Of a stretch of DNA of 64,000 nucleotides, positions 1 to 9,654 are shown one piece after another. The stretch comes from Streptomyces humi (GTDB taxonomy: Bacteria > Actinomycetota > Actinomycetes > Streptomycetales > Streptomycetaceae): contig NZ_LBMU02000091.1 in NCBI RefSeq assembly GCF_001005085.2, positions 1-64,000 of the forward strand, in the 5' to 3' direction. Numbering within the stretch: the first letter of the stretch is position 1; every line of letters starts with the position of its first letter. The notes under the pieces are model-generated. The model had not been told where the DNA came from, searched no databases, and saw nothing but the letters and a program-made list of their open reading frames with translations. The position numbers were made by a program, and so were the translations under genes.

Positions 1-3000
1 ATCCACGCCACCGTGGTGACCGCTCGGGGCGCGGACGGTGACCGGCGTCTGGTCGCCTACGTGGTCCCGGCCGACGCGGCTGCCGGAGTTCCGTCGGTGT
101 CGGAACTGCGTGAGCTTGTGCGTGAGGTGCTGCCGGAGTACATGGTCCCGTCGTTGTTCGTCGAGCTGGCGGCGTTGCCGCTGACCCCGAACGGGAAGAT
201 CGACCGTGCCGCGCTGCCCGAGCCGCAGGCCCCGCACGCCGGCTCCTCGTACACGGCCCCGGCGACCGCGACCGAGGAACTGCTGGCCGGTATCTGGGCG
301 CAGGTGCTCGACGTCGACCGGATCGGCACCCAGGACAGCTTCTTCGAACTCGGCGGACACTCCCTGCTCGCCACGCAGATCGTCTCGCGGGTGCGTGAGG
401 TGTTCGCGGTGGAGATTCCGTTGGCCGCGCTCTTCGACCAGCCCACCGTGTGCGGTCTGGCCGCCGTGATCGACGGCGCGGGCCGGGGGAGTGTCCTGCC
501 GCCGGTCACACCGGCGGACCGCGAACGCCCGTTGCCGCTGTCGTTCGCGCAGCAACGACTGTGGTTCCTGGACCAGTTGGAACCGGGGTCGACCGAGTAC
601 AACATGTCGACCCGGCTGCACCTGCCCGGCGAGCTGGACCTGCGCGCCCTGGGCGCGGCCCTGGACGCGATCGTCGCCCGCCACGAGGTGCTGCGCACCC
701 GCCTGGTGGCCGACGCCGACGGCGTACCGCACCAGATCATCGACCCGCCCACCTCCCTCCCCCTCCCCGTCATCGACCTCTCCGGAGCCACGCACCCGGC
801 GCGTGAGGCCGACGCGGTGACGGCTCGACAGGGCCTCGCTCCCTTCGACCTGGCGACCGGCCCTCTCGTGCGGGCCGGCCTCCTGAGGATCGCCGACAGC
901 GACCACGTGCTCGCCCTGACGTTCCACCACGTCGTCTTCGACGAGTGGTCCGACCGCGCCTTCCAGGGGGAACTGGTCGCCCTGTACGAGGCGTTCCGCG
1001 CGGGCCTGCCGGACCCGCTTCCGCCGTTGGCGATCCAGTACGCCGACTTCGCGGTGTGGCAACGGCAGTGGTTGAGCGGCGAGATCGTGGACGCCCAGCT
1101 CGGATACTGGCGGGAGAAGCTGACCGGTGTGCCGGTGCTGGAGCTGCCCACCGACCGGCCGCGTCCGCCCGTGCGGTCCACCGACGGTTCGGTGCGCCGG
1201 TTCGCCGTTCCCGCGGAGACGGCGGACGCCCTGCGTGCCCTGTCGCGTGAGCACGGCACGACGATGTTCATGACGCTCCTGGCTGCCTTCGACGTGCTGC
1301 TGAGCCGCTACGGCGGCGCGGAGGACATCGCGGTCGGCACACCGGTGGCGAACCGGAACCGGGCCGAGACGGAGGACCTGCTCGGGTTCTTCGTGAACAC
1401 GCTCGTGCTGCGCACCGACCTGTCCGGTGACCCCACCTTCACCGAACTCCTGGCGCGGGTCCGGGAGACGGCGCTCGGCGCCTACGCGCACCAGGACCTA
1501 CCGTTCGAGCAGGTGGTGGACGATCTGGTCGTCGAGCGCGACCGCTCCCGCACACCCCTCTTCCAGGTCCTGTTCAGCTATGACTCCGAGGAACGCGGCT
1601 CCGGCTCCGAGGGACGCGTCGGCGAGCCCAGCGCCCAGGCCCTCCCGGTGAACCTGCCCGTCAAGTTCGACCTGATGGTGACGCTCGGCACGGAGAGCAC
1701 GGAGAGCGCGGAGAGCGCGGAGAGCGCGGAGAGCGCGGAGAGCGCGGAGAGCGCGGAGAGCGCGGAGAGCACGGAGGGCACGGAGGGCACGGAGGGCACT
1801 GACGCCGGCGCCCTGACCGGGGAGATCCAGTTCAGCACCGCCCTCTTCGACGCCTCGACGATCGAGCGGATGGCCGGGCATCTGACCGCACTGCTGGAGG
1901 CCGTCGCCGCCGACCCCGGCCGGCCTGTCGGTGTGCTCCCACTGCTCACCGAGCCCGAGCGCGACCACCTGCTGCACACCTGGACCGACACCGCCGCGGC
2001 CCTGCCGGAGGTGAACGGTATCCATGAGCTGATCGCCGAACGCGCGGCCGCACGGCCGGACGCGGTCGCCGTGGTGTCTGGTGAACACACCCTGACCTAT
2101 GGGGCGTTGCTCGCCCGTGCGAACCGGCTCGCGCACCTCCTGCGCGGCGCGGGCGTGGGCACGGAGTCCGTGGTGGGCCTGTGCCTGGAACGCGGTCCGG
2201 ACATGGTCGCCGCCGTGCTGGCGGTGTGGCAGGCCGGCGCCGCCTACCTGCCGCTGGACCCCTCGTACCCGGCGGACCGTCTGGAGTACATGCTCGCCGA
2301 CAGTGGCACGTCGGTGCTCGTCGGGCACCGGGAAGTAGCCGCGGGCCTGGTCGGCGCCGGCGGACCGGAGACGGTCGTATGGCTGGACGACCCGGCCACC
2401 CGCGCCGCCCTCACGGCCCTGCCGGACACGTCGCCGCGGGTGCCCGTCCTGCCGCTGGAGCTCGCGTACGTCATCTACACCTCGGGTTCGACCGGCCGTC
2501 CGAAGGGTGTGCAGATCACCCACCGGGGTGTGCTGAACCGTGTGTCGTGGATGCAGGACCGCCACCGACTGGCCGACTCCGAAAGGGTGTTGCAGAAGAC
2601 ACCGCTGACCTTCGACGCCTCGGTGTGGGAACTGCTCTGGCCGCTTTCCACGGGTGCGGAACTCGTCCTGGTGGCGCCGGGCCGGCACGGGGACCTGGAC
2701 CACGTAGTGGCACTGCTGGAGTCCCGGCGGATCACGGTGGTGCAGTTCGTGCCCTCGCTGTTCAAACTGTTCGTGGCCCATCCATGGCCGTCCGCCCTGC
2801 CGTCGCTGCGCGCGGTGTTCTGCGGGGGTGAGGCGTTGCCCGTGGACGACGTGGCGCGCTTCTACGCCCGCAACGCCACGGCCGTCGTCGCGAACCTCTA
2901 CGGTCCCACCGAGAACACCATCGACGCGGCCAGTACCGTGTGCCCGCGGCCGCACGGCACGACGGACTGGTCACCGGGCGGGCTGGTCCCCATCGGTGAA

Positions 3001-6000
3001 CCGCTCACCAATGTGCGGCTGCTGGTGCTGGACGAGCGGCTGCGGCCGGTGCCGGTGGGTGTCGCGGGTGAGCTGTACATCGCGGGTGAGTCGCTGGCCC
3101 GGGCGTACGGGGACCGGCCGGCGCTGACCGCCGAACGGTTCGTGGCCGACCCGTACGCGGGGGACGGCTCCCGTGCCTACCGGTCCGGCGACCGGGTGCG
3201 GTGGCGGGCCGACGGGCGGCTGGAGTTCCTGGGCCGCATGGACCAGCAGGTGAAGGTACGGGGCTTCCGCGTCGAGCCCGGTGAGATCGAATCGGTCCTC
3301 ACGGCGCATCCCGGTGTGCGGTCCGCCGTCGTGACGACCTGGGGCGAGGGCGCCGACCGCGCCCTGGTGGCCTATCTGGTCCCGGCCGAACCGGCCGACG
3401 GCGTCCCCGCCGCCACCGAACTGCGGGAGCATCTGCGGCACAGCGTTCCCGAGTTCATGGTCCCGGCCGTCTTCACCGAACTGGCCGCGCTGCCGCTGAC
3501 CCCGAACGGAAAGCTGGACCGGGCCGCCCTCCCGGCGCCCCGCGCGACCCGGTCGGACGCCGACGCCTTCGTGGCGCCGTCCGGTACGGCCGAGGAACTG
3601 CTGGCGGGGATCTGGGGCCGGGTCCTGGGCGTGGACCGGGTCGGCGCACAGGACGACTTCTTCGAGCTGGGCGGGCACTCGCTGCTCGCCACCCAGGTGG
3701 TCTCCCGGATCCGGGACGTGCTGGGCGCCGAGGTGCCGCTCGCCGCGCTCTTCGACCGGCCCACCGTCCGCGGGCTGGCCGCGCTGGTGACGGCCTCGGA
3801 GCGGACCACGGTGCGGCCGGTGACCCCGGTCGGCCGGGACCGGCTGCTGCCGCTGTCGTTCGCGCAGCAACGGCTCTGGTTCCTGGACCAGTTGGAGCCC
3901 GGGTCCACCGAGTACAACCTGCCGATGCGGGTGCGGACGGGCCGGGACCTCGACATCAGGGCGCTGCGGTCGGCGCTCGGGGCGCTCGTCGCACGGCACG
4001 AAGTCCTGCGGACGCGGCTGGTGACCGGCGCGGACGGGGTGGCGTACCAGGTGATCGACCCGCCTGCGGAGTTCCCGCTGCCGCTGGTCGACGTCTCCGG
4101 CGCGGGCGACCCGCTCGGGGCCGCCGGGCGGCTGGTCGCGACGGACGAGGCGACGCCGTTCGACCTGGCGGCCGGGCCGCTGATCCGCGCCACCCTCGTC
4201 CGGCTCGCCGCCGACGACCACGTGCTCGCGCTGTCGCTGCACCACGTGGTCTCCGACGAGTGGTCGACGCGGATCTTCCAGCGTGAACTCACCCACCTCT
4301 ACGACGCGTTCCGCGCGGGCCGGGCGTCCGAGCTGCCCGCGCCGGCCGTGCAGTACGCCGACTTCGCGGTGTGGCAGCGGCAGTGGCTGACCGGTGACGT
4401 CCTCGACGCGCAACTCGCCCACTGGCGCGACCGGTTGCGTGGGGCGCCGGTGCTGGAGCTGCCCACGGACCGGCCCCGTCCCGCGGTGTGGTCCCCGGCG
4501 GGTGCCCGGGCCCGCTTCACCGTCCCGCAGGAGACGGTGGCCGCGCTGCGGGGACTGTCCCGCGAGCACGGCACGACGATGTTCATGACGCTGCTGGCCG
4601 CTTTCGACGTCCTGCTGGGCCGCTACGCCGGTACGGACGACGTGGTGGTCGGCACGCCCGTCGCCAACCGCAACCGGGCCGAGACCGAGGATCTGATCGG
4701 GTTCTTCGTCAACACCCTCGTGCTGCGCACCGACCTGTCCGGCGACCCGGCCTTCACCGACCTGCTGGGCCGCGTCCGCGCACTGGCCCTCGACGCCTAT
4801 GCCCACCAGGACCTGCCGTTCGAGCAGCTGGTGGACGATCTGGTCGTCGAGCGCGACCGGTCCCGCAGCCCGCTCTTCCAAGTGCTGTTCAACTACTTCT
4901 CGCAGGGTGACGGCGGCGAGGTCGTCGACGACGACCAGGCGTTCCTGGACGCCGGCGGTGACGTCCTGACCACCCGCTTCGACCTGCGGCTGGTGCTCGT
5001 GGAGGACGGCGGCGCGCTGTCCGGGGAGTTCGAGTACAGCACCGCGCTGTTCGACGCGAGCACGGTCGAGCGGATGGCACGGCACCTCGTGACCCTGCTC
5101 GCGGGCGTGGCCGTGGACGCCGACCGGACCGTGGGCGAGCTGCCGCTGCTGGCCGACGACGAGGCCCGACGGCTGGTGCGCGACGCGGACGACACCTGCG
5201 CGCCGGTGCCGTCCGTGCGCGGTGCGCACGACCTGATCGTCGCGCGGGCGACGGCGGCACCCGACGCAGTCGCGCTCGTCGCGGGCGGGCGGACGCTGAC
5301 GTACGCGGGGCTGCTGGAGCGGGCCGGGCGGCTGGCGCACTACCTGCGGGACACCGGAGTGGGCGCCGAGTCGGTCGTCGCCGTGTGCCTGCCCCGGGGG
5401 CCGGAGATGGTGGTGACACTGCTGGCGGTGTGGCTGGCGGGCGGTGTGTACCTGCCACTGGACCCGGAGTACCCGGCCGAACGGCTGGGGTTCGTGCTGG
5501 CCGACAGCGGAGCGTCGGTGCTCGTGGGCACCGAGGACCTGGTGGACGACCTGCCGGTCGGACGGCTGCGCACGGTCGTCCTGGACGACCCGGCCGTGGC
5601 GACGGCCCTCGCCGGCCGGCCCGCACGGCCGCTCGACGTGACCGTGCACGGCGGCCAGTCCGCGTACGTCATCTACACGTCGGGATCGACCGGGCGTCCG
5701 AAGGGCGTCCAGGTCACCCACGCGGGAGCCGTGAGCCTGGCCGCGGCGCAGCGGTCGGTGCTCGGCCCGGACGCGGGTACACGCGTGCTGCAATTCGCGC
5801 CGTTCGGGTTCGACGCGTCCGTCTGGGAGGTCCTGATGGCCCTGGCGGGCGGCGGCACGCTGGTCATGGCCGGCGCCGTGGAGCGGGCCGAACCGGACCG
5901 GCTGGCCACGCTCGTCGCGCGCGGCGGGGTGGAGGTGGCGACCGTGCCGCCGTCGCTGCTCGACGTGCTGCGGCCGCAGGAGTGGAGCACCGTGGGCACC

Positions 6001-7005
6001 CTGTTCACGGCTGGCGAACGGCTGGAGGGGCACCTCGCGCGGCGCTGGGCCGCCGGGCGCCGGCTGTTCAACGCCTACGGCCCGACCGAGACGACGGTCT
6101 GTGCCACGGTCGGCGCGTGCGACACGGCCGGCACGCGGGCGCCGTCGATCGGCGAAGCGGTTCCCCGCACCCGGGTGTACGTCCTGGACGCCACGCTGCG
6201 GCCGGTGCCTCCAGGAGTGGCCGGTGAGCTGTTCATCGCGGGGGCACAGGTGGCGCGCGGGTACCTCGGGCGGCCGGCGCTGACGGGCGAGCGCTTCCTC
6301 GCCGACCCGTTCACGGGCGACGGGCAGCGCATGTACCGGTCGGGGGACCGGGTGCGCCGGCTGGCGGACGGGCGGCTGGAGTTCCTGGGCCGGGCCGACG
6401 ACCAGGTGAAGGTGCGCGGGTACCGGATCGAGCCGGGGGAGATCGAGGCGGTCCTCGGCGCCCACCCGGCGGTCCGCACGGCCGTGGTCACCGCCCACGG
6501 CGACGACACCGACCGGCGCCTGGTCGCCTACCTGGTCCCCGCCGACCAGCGTGCGGGCCTGCCCCCCACCGCCGAGCTGCGGGCCCACGCGGCCGGCCGG
6601 CTCCCCGCGTTCATGGTCCCCGTGGTCCTCGTCGAGCTCACCGAGCTGCCGCTCACCACCAACGGCAAGGTCGACCGGGCCGCCCTGCCCGAGCCGGCCG
6701 GTGCGGCCCGTACGGACTCGGCGCAGGCGTACGTGGCGCCCCGTACCGGGACCGAGGACGTGCTCGCCGGGATCTGGGCGGAGCTCCTGGGGGCCGAACG
6801 GGTCGGTGTGCAGGACAACTTCTTCGACCTGGGCGGACACTCCCTGCTGGCCACCCAGCTGGTCTCGCGCATCCGGGAGGTGTTCGACGTCGGTCTGACC
6901 CTCGCCGAGGTCTTCGAACAGCCCACGATCGCGGCGATCGCCGCGATCGTGGGCCCGGACGGCGAGGCCGAGGACGGGGCAGAGTACGAGGAGTTCGACC
7001 TGTAG
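1..7005 (+). CDS. Nonribosomal peptide synthetase, 3' part (A-tail, T, C-A-T, C-A-T)
   Basis: Multimodular peptide synthetase; the reading frame is already open at base 1, so the 5' part lies outside the window. Visible domains in order: end of an adenylation domain (NGKID at about 190), carrier protein (GGHSLL near 350), condensation domain (HHVVFDEWS near 925), adenylation domain (YTSGSTGRPKG at 2476, FDASVW at 2611, NLYGPTEN near 2893), carrier (near 3665), condensation (HHVVSDEWS near 4240), adenylation (YTSGSTGRPKG near 5670, NAYGPTETT near 6070), carrier (GGHSLL near 6833), then the stop. There are no epimerase or thioesterase domains. Aligning the pockets with PheA by eye gives DAWQFGLID for the first complete A domain (from memory, Gln-like) and DAWTFAAVC for the second (Phe-like). 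Because no thioesterase follows, this protein is either not the last enzyme of the line or is released by something outside the window. The first condensation domain carries a run of TES/AES/TEG repeats. Confidence 0.96.
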   Translation: MHATVVTARGADGDRRLVAYVVPADAAAGVPSVSELRELVREVLPEYMVPSLFVELAALPLTPNGKIDRAALPEPQAPHAGSSYTAPATATEELLAGIWAQVLDVDRIGTQDSFFELGGHSLLATQIVSRVREVFAVEIPLAALFDQPTVCGLAAVIDGAGRGSVLPPVTPADRERPLPLSFAQQRLWFLDQLEPGSTEYNMSTRLHLPGELDLRALGAALDAIVARHEVLRTRLVADADGVPHQIIDPPTSLPLPVIDLSGATHPAREADAVTARQGLAPFDLATGPLVRAGLLRIADSDHVLALTFHHVVFDEWSDRAFQGELVALYEAFRAGLPDPLPPLAIQYADFAVWQRQWLSGEIVDAQLGYWREKLTGVPVLELPTDRPRPPVRSTDGSVRRFAVPAETADALRALSREHGTTMFMTLLAAFDVLLSRYGGAEDIAVGTPVANRNRAETEDLLGFFVNTLVLRTDLSGDPTFTELLARVRETALGAYAHQDLPFEQVVDDLVVERDRSRTPLFQVLFSYDSEERGSGSEGRVGEPSAQALPVNLPVKFDLMVTLGTESTESAESAESAESAESAESAESAESTEGTEGTEGTDAGALTGEIQFSTALFDASTIERMAGHLTALLEAVAADPGRPVGVLPLLTEPERDHLLHTWTDTAAALPEVNGIHELIAERAAARPDAVAVVSGEHTLTYGALLARANRLAHLLRGAGVGTESVVGLCLERGPDMVAAVLAVWQAGAAYLPLDPSYPADRLEYMLADSGTSVLVGHREVAAGLVGAGGPETVVWLDDPATRAALTALPDTSPRVPVLPLELAYVIYTSGSTGRPKGVQITHRGVLNRVSWMQDRHRLADSERVLQKTPLTFDASVWELLWPLSTGAELVLVAPGRHGDLDHVVALLESRRITVVQFVPSLFKLFVAHPWPSALPSLRAVFCGGEALPVDDVARFYARNATAVVANLYGPTENTIDAASTVCPRPHGTTDWSPGGLVPIGEPLTNVRLLVLDERLRPVPVGVAGELYIAGESLARAYGDRPALTAERFVADPYAGDGSRAYRSGDRVRWRADGRLEFLGRMDQQVKVRGFRVEPGEIESVLTAHPGVRSAVVTTWGEGADRALVAYLVPAEPADGVPAATELREHLRHSVPEFMVPAVFTELAALPLTPNGKLDRAALPAPRATRSDADAFVAPSGTAEELLAGIWGRVLGVDRVGAQDDFFELGGHSLLATQVVSRIRDVLGAEVPLAALFDRPTVRGLAALVTASERTTVRPVTPVGRDRLLPLSFAQQRLWFLDQLEPGSTEYNLPMRVRTGRDLDIRALRSALGALVARHEVLRTRLVTGADGVAYQVIDPPAEFPLPLVDVSGAGDPLGAAGRLVATDEATPFDLAAGPLIRATLVRLAADDHVLALSLHHVVSDEWSTRIFQRELTHLYDAFRAGRASELPAPAVQYADFAVWQRQWLTGDVLDAQLAHWRDRLRGAPVLELPTDRPRPAVWSPAGARARFTVPQETVAALRGLSREHGTTMFMTLLAAFDVLLGRYAGTDDVVVGTPVANRNRAETEDLIGFFVNTLVLRTDLSGDPAFTDLLGRVRALALDAYAHQDLPFEQLVDDLVVERDRSRSPLFQVLFNYFSQGDGGEVVDDDQAFLDAGGDVLTTRFDLRLVLVEDGGALSGEFEYSTALFDASTVERMARHLVTLLAGVAVDADRTVGELPLLADDEARRLVRDADDTCAPVPSVRGAHDLIVARATAAPDAVALVAGGRTLTYAGLLERAGRLAHYLRDTGVGAESVVAVCLPRGPEMVVTLLAVWLAGGVYLPLDPEYPAERLGFVLADSGASVLVGTEDLVDDLPVGRLRTVVLDDPAVATALAGRPARPLDVTVHGGQSAYVIYTSGSTGRPKGVQVTHAGAVSLAAAQRSVLGPDAGTRVLQFAPFGFDASVWEVLMALAGGGTLVMAGAVERAEPDRLATLVARGGVEVATVPPSLLDVLRPQEWSTVGTLFTAGERLEGHLARRWAAGRRLFNAYGPTETTVCATVGACDTAGTRAPSIGEAVPRTRVYVLDATLRPVPPGVAGELFIAGAQVARGYLGRPALTGERFLADPFTGDGQRMYRSGDRVRRLADGRLEFLGRADDQVKVRGYRIEPGEIEAVLGAHPAVRTAVVTAHGDDTDRRLVAYLVPADQRAGLPPTAELRAHAAGRLPAFMVPVVLVELTELPLTTNGKVDRAALPEPAGAARTDSAQAYVAPRTGTEDVLAGIWAELLGAERVGVQDNFFDLGGHSLLATQLVSRIREVFDVGLTLAEVFEQPTIAAIAAIVGPDGEAEDGAEYEEFDL
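1690..1797 (+). repeat. Twelve 9-bp tandem units inside the NRPS gene
   Basis: Twelve contiguous 9-bp units of the type (a/g)cggag(a/g)gc encode the tripeptides TES, TES, seven AES and three TEG. They sit in the C-terminal half of the first condensation domain, between its FDLMVTL and GEIQFST segments. At the same place the second condensation domain of the same protein has only an ordinary short loop, so the insertion is local and probably arose by slippage. Confidence 0.95.
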
Positions 7006-7032
7006 GCGTCCTCCTCAGGGAGGACACCACGG

Positions 7033-7072
7033 ACGCCGCCCATCCCTCATGTGGGGGAGGGGCGGCGTTTTT
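7033..7072 (+). terminator. Intrinsic terminator after the NRPS gene
   Basis: Perfect 9-bp stem acgccgccc (7033-7041) and gggcggcgt (7060-7068), followed by a run of five T (7068-7072). It starts 27 bases after the NRPS stop codon and separates it from the exporter genes, which therefore probably have their own promoter in about 7075-7150. Confidence 0.85.
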
Positions 7073-7150
7073 CCTCCCTCACAGGGGCGCCGTGAAAGCT
7101 GGCTCTGTGCCGTGACGACCGCGGACCCCGTTCTCCCTAGGGTTTTCACC

Positions 7151-8104
7151 ATGGAGAAGACGATCGATGAGTCGGATGCGACGATCGAGGTCAGGGACGT
7201 GCGCAAGCGCTTCGGGAGCACCCAGGCGCTGGACGGGATGACGTTCACCGTCAGGCCCGGTCAGGTCACCGGCTTCGTCGGTCCGAACGGTGCCGGGAAG
7301 TCCACCACGATGCGGGTGATCCTCGGCCTCGACAAACCGGACGCGGGGAGCGCCCTGGTCGGCGGCCGCCCCTACCGGGACCTGCGCACACCGCTGAAGC
7401 ACGTCGGGGCGCTGCTGGACGCCGCCGCCGTGCAGCCCAGCCGTTCCGCCCGCCACCACCTGCTGTGGCTGGCGCACTCACAGGGACTTGACGGCGTCCG
7501 GGTCGACGCGGTGCTCCGCCAGGCCGGCCTTCAGGAAGTGGCCCAGCGAAAGGCGGGCGGGTTCTCGCTCGGCATGCGACAGCGGCTCGGCATCGCGGCG
7601 GCCCTCCTCGGCGACCCGCCGGTCGTCATGCTGGACGAGCCGTTCAACGGCCTCGACCCCGAGGGCTTCATGTGGATGCGCGGCTTCCTCGCCTCGCTCG
7701 CGGCCCAGGGCCGGGCGGTGCTCGTCTCCAGCCACCTGATGAGCGAACTCCAGGACACCGCGGACCACGTGGTCGTCGTCGGACGGGGCAGGGTCCTCGC
7801 CGACATGAGCGTGCGTCAGCTGCTGGAGTCCATGTCCGAGGGACGCGTCACCCTGCGCACCTCCGCCCGCAACGACGCCATGACGGTACTGGCCCGCGCC
7901 GGCGCCACCGTCAGCTCCAGCGGAGCCGACACCATCAGCGTCACCGGCATGCCGGCCGAGAACGTCGTCTCCCTGCTCGGCGCCCACGCGGTGCCGTTCT
8001 CCGAGGTCTCCTCGCACCGCGCGTCGCTGGAGGAGGCCTACATGGAACTCACCCGGGACGCCGTGCAGTACCGCGGGACGATGCCCGAGGAGGCCGGTCG
8101 ATGA
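7151..8104 (+). CDS. ABC transporter ATP-binding protein (ABC-2 type exporter)
   Basis: ATPase subunit of a drug- or peptide-exporter of the DrrA type. Walker A GPNGAGKST, signature SLGMRQRL and Walker B VVMLDEPF are all present, and the length (317 aa) is normal. The ATG at 7151 was chosen because the conserved domain starts about 13 residues later; there is no strong Shine-Dalgarno sequence, so an upstream GTG near 7109 remains possible. The stop overlaps the start of the next permease by 4 nt (ATGA). Its position directly after the NRPS suggests export of, or self-protection against, the peptide, which is inference. Confidence 0.9.
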   Translation: MEKTIDESDATIEVRDVRKRFGSTQALDGMTFTVRPGQVTGFVGPNGAGKSTTMRVILGLDKPDAGSALVGGRPYRDLRTPLKHVGALLDAAAVQPSRSARHHLLWLAHSQGLDGVRVDAVLRQAGLQEVAQRKAGGFSLGMRQRLGIAAALLGDPPVVMLDEPFNGLDPEGFMWMRGFLASLAAQGRAVLVSSHLMSELQDTADHVVVVGRGRVLADMSVRQLLESMSEGRVTLRTSARNDAMTVLARAGATVSSSGADTISVTGMPAENVVSLLGAHAVPFSEVSSHRASLEEAYMELTRDAVQYRGTMPEEAGR

Positions 8105-9654
8105 CCTCCACCCTCACCCCGCCCCGCGCGAGGCCACGGCCGGAACGCGGCGGCTTCGGACGGCTGCTGCACGCGGAATGGACCAAGTTCCGCACCGTGC
8201 GCGGCTGGACCGCGAGCAGCATCGGCGCCGTCCTCGTCATCTGCCTGGTCGGACTGCTCGCCACCGCCGCGGGCAACGCGTCGGGTACGGACGGCAGCGC
8301 CGCGCTGCCCGTCGGCCCCGGCGGCGAAGCGGTCAACGACAGCTTCTACTTCGTGCACCAGCCGCTCCAGGGCGACGGCACCATCACCGTCTCCGTGTCG
8401 TCGCTCACCGGGGTGGTCGCCACCGACCCCGAGCACAGCCGTACCGGACTCGCGCCCTGGGCGAAGGCCGGGATCATCGTCAAGGACGGCCTGGACCAGG
8501 GCTCGGCGTACGCGGCGATGATGCTGACCGGCGCACACGGCGTGCGCATGCAGTACGACTACACGCACGACATCGCCGGCCCGTCCGGACGGGCCGGCCG
8601 CGAGCAGCCGGCCTGGCTGCGTCTGAAGCGCTCCGGAGACACCGTCACCGGCTACCAGTCGGCCGACGGCACCAAGTGGACCGAGACCGGCAGCGCACGG
8701 CTCTCAGGGCTGTCGGCGACCGCGCAGGTCGGGCTGTTCGTGACCTCGCCGTCCGTGGAGGAGAAGACCGGCACCGGGACGGGCTTCGCGCCCGCCGTGG
8801 CCACCGGCACCTTCGACCAGGTGGACCTCGGCGGCCAGTGGACCGCGGGCAACTGGCAGCAGGTTCAGGTCGGTGACGGGGCGGGCACCTCCGGCAGCTA
8901 CAGCCAGAACACCAAGGGCCAGGCCGTCCCGTCCGGCAGCGGCTTCGCCGTCACCGGCGCCGGAGACATCGCGCCGGTCGTGGGCGGGCCCGCCACCAGC
9001 GGCGTGCGGACCATCGAGAACTTCCTCGTCGGAGCGTTCGCCGGGCTGATCATCATGGTCGTCGTCGGCGCGGGCTACATCACCGTCGAGTACCGGCGGG
9101 GCCTGATCGGCGTCACCCTGGCGGCGAGCCCGCGCCGCGGCCGCGTCCTGGTGGCCAAGGCACTCGTGGTGGGCACCGTCGGGTTCCTCGTGGGGCTGGT
9201 CTCCGCGGCCGTCATGGTGCCCCTGGGCGGACAGCGCTCGAAGGCGAACGGCTTTCCCGTGCTCACCGTGCCCACCGGCACCGAACTGCGGGTCGTCGTC
9301 GGCACGGGCCTGCTGCTCGCCGTCGCGGGCGTCCTCGCCCTCGCCGTCGGCACCGTCCTGCGGCGCAGCGCCGTCGCCATCACCGTGGTCGTCGTCGGCA
9401 TGGTGCTGCCCTACCTCCTCGCCACCGCCTCGGTGCTGCCGGACGGCGCCTCCGAGTGGCTGCTGCGGGTCACCCCCGCCGCCGGCTTCGCCATTTTGCA
9501 GAGCGTCGCGCGGTACGAGCAGGTCGTCACCGTCTACGCGCCCGGTTCGGGCTACTTCCCGCTGGCGCCCTGGTCCGGCTTCGCCGTGCTGTGCGTCTAC
9601 GCGGCCGTGGCGTTCGCCGCCGCCGTGGTCCTGCTGCGCCGGAGGGACGTATGA
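8101..9654 (+). CDS. ABC-2 type permease with large extracytoplasmic domain
   Basis: Membrane subunit of the exporter, 517 aa. One transmembrane helix at about residues 38-60 is followed by a soluble segment of roughly 230 residues, then by five or so hydrophobic helices at about 310-517. The soluble part has the look of a laminin-G/concanavalin-like fold (Trp- and Gly-rich, with WLRLKRSGDTVTGYQSADG). Such an insert is far larger than in ordinary DrrB-type permeases and would face outside. Start and stop overlap both neighbours by 4 nt, so the three exporter genes are translationally coupled. Confidence 0.85.
   Translation: MTSTLTPPRARPRPERGGFGRLLHAEWTKFRTVRGWTASSIGAVLVICLVGLLATAAGNASGTDGSAALPVGPGGEAVNDSFYFVHQPLQGDGTITVSVSSLTGVVATDPEHSRTGLAPWAKAGIIVKDGLDQGSAYAAMMLTGAHGVRMQYDYTHDIAGPSGRAGREQPAWLRLKRSGDTVTGYQSADGTKWTETGSARLSGLSATAQVGLFVTSPSVEEKTGTGTGFAPAVATGTFDQVDLGGQWTAGNWQQVQVGDGAGTSGSYSQNTKGQAVPSGSGFAVTGAGDIAPVVGGPATSGVRTIENFLVGAFAGLIIMVVVGAGYITVEYRRGLIGVTLAASPRRGRVLVAKALVVGTVGFLVGLVSAAVMVPLGGQRSKANGFPVLTVPTGTELRVVVGTGLLLAVAGVLALAVGTVLRRSAVAITVVVVGMVLPYLLATASVLPDGASEWLLRVTPAAGFAILQSVARYEQVVTVYAPGSGYFPLAPWSGFAVLCVYAAVAFAAAVVLLRRRDV

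Noticed and set aside
1690-1797. Microsatellite outside genes or assembly collapse
   Set aside because: The array keeps the NRPS frame, and each unit encodes a whole tripeptide in a tolerant loop, so it was kept as a coding repeat.
2971-6840. 1289-codon open frame on the minus strand
   Set aside because: It lies opposite the NRPS in the frame that GC-rich coding leaves open, shows no domain motifs and has His/Arg/Gly-rich nonsense composition.
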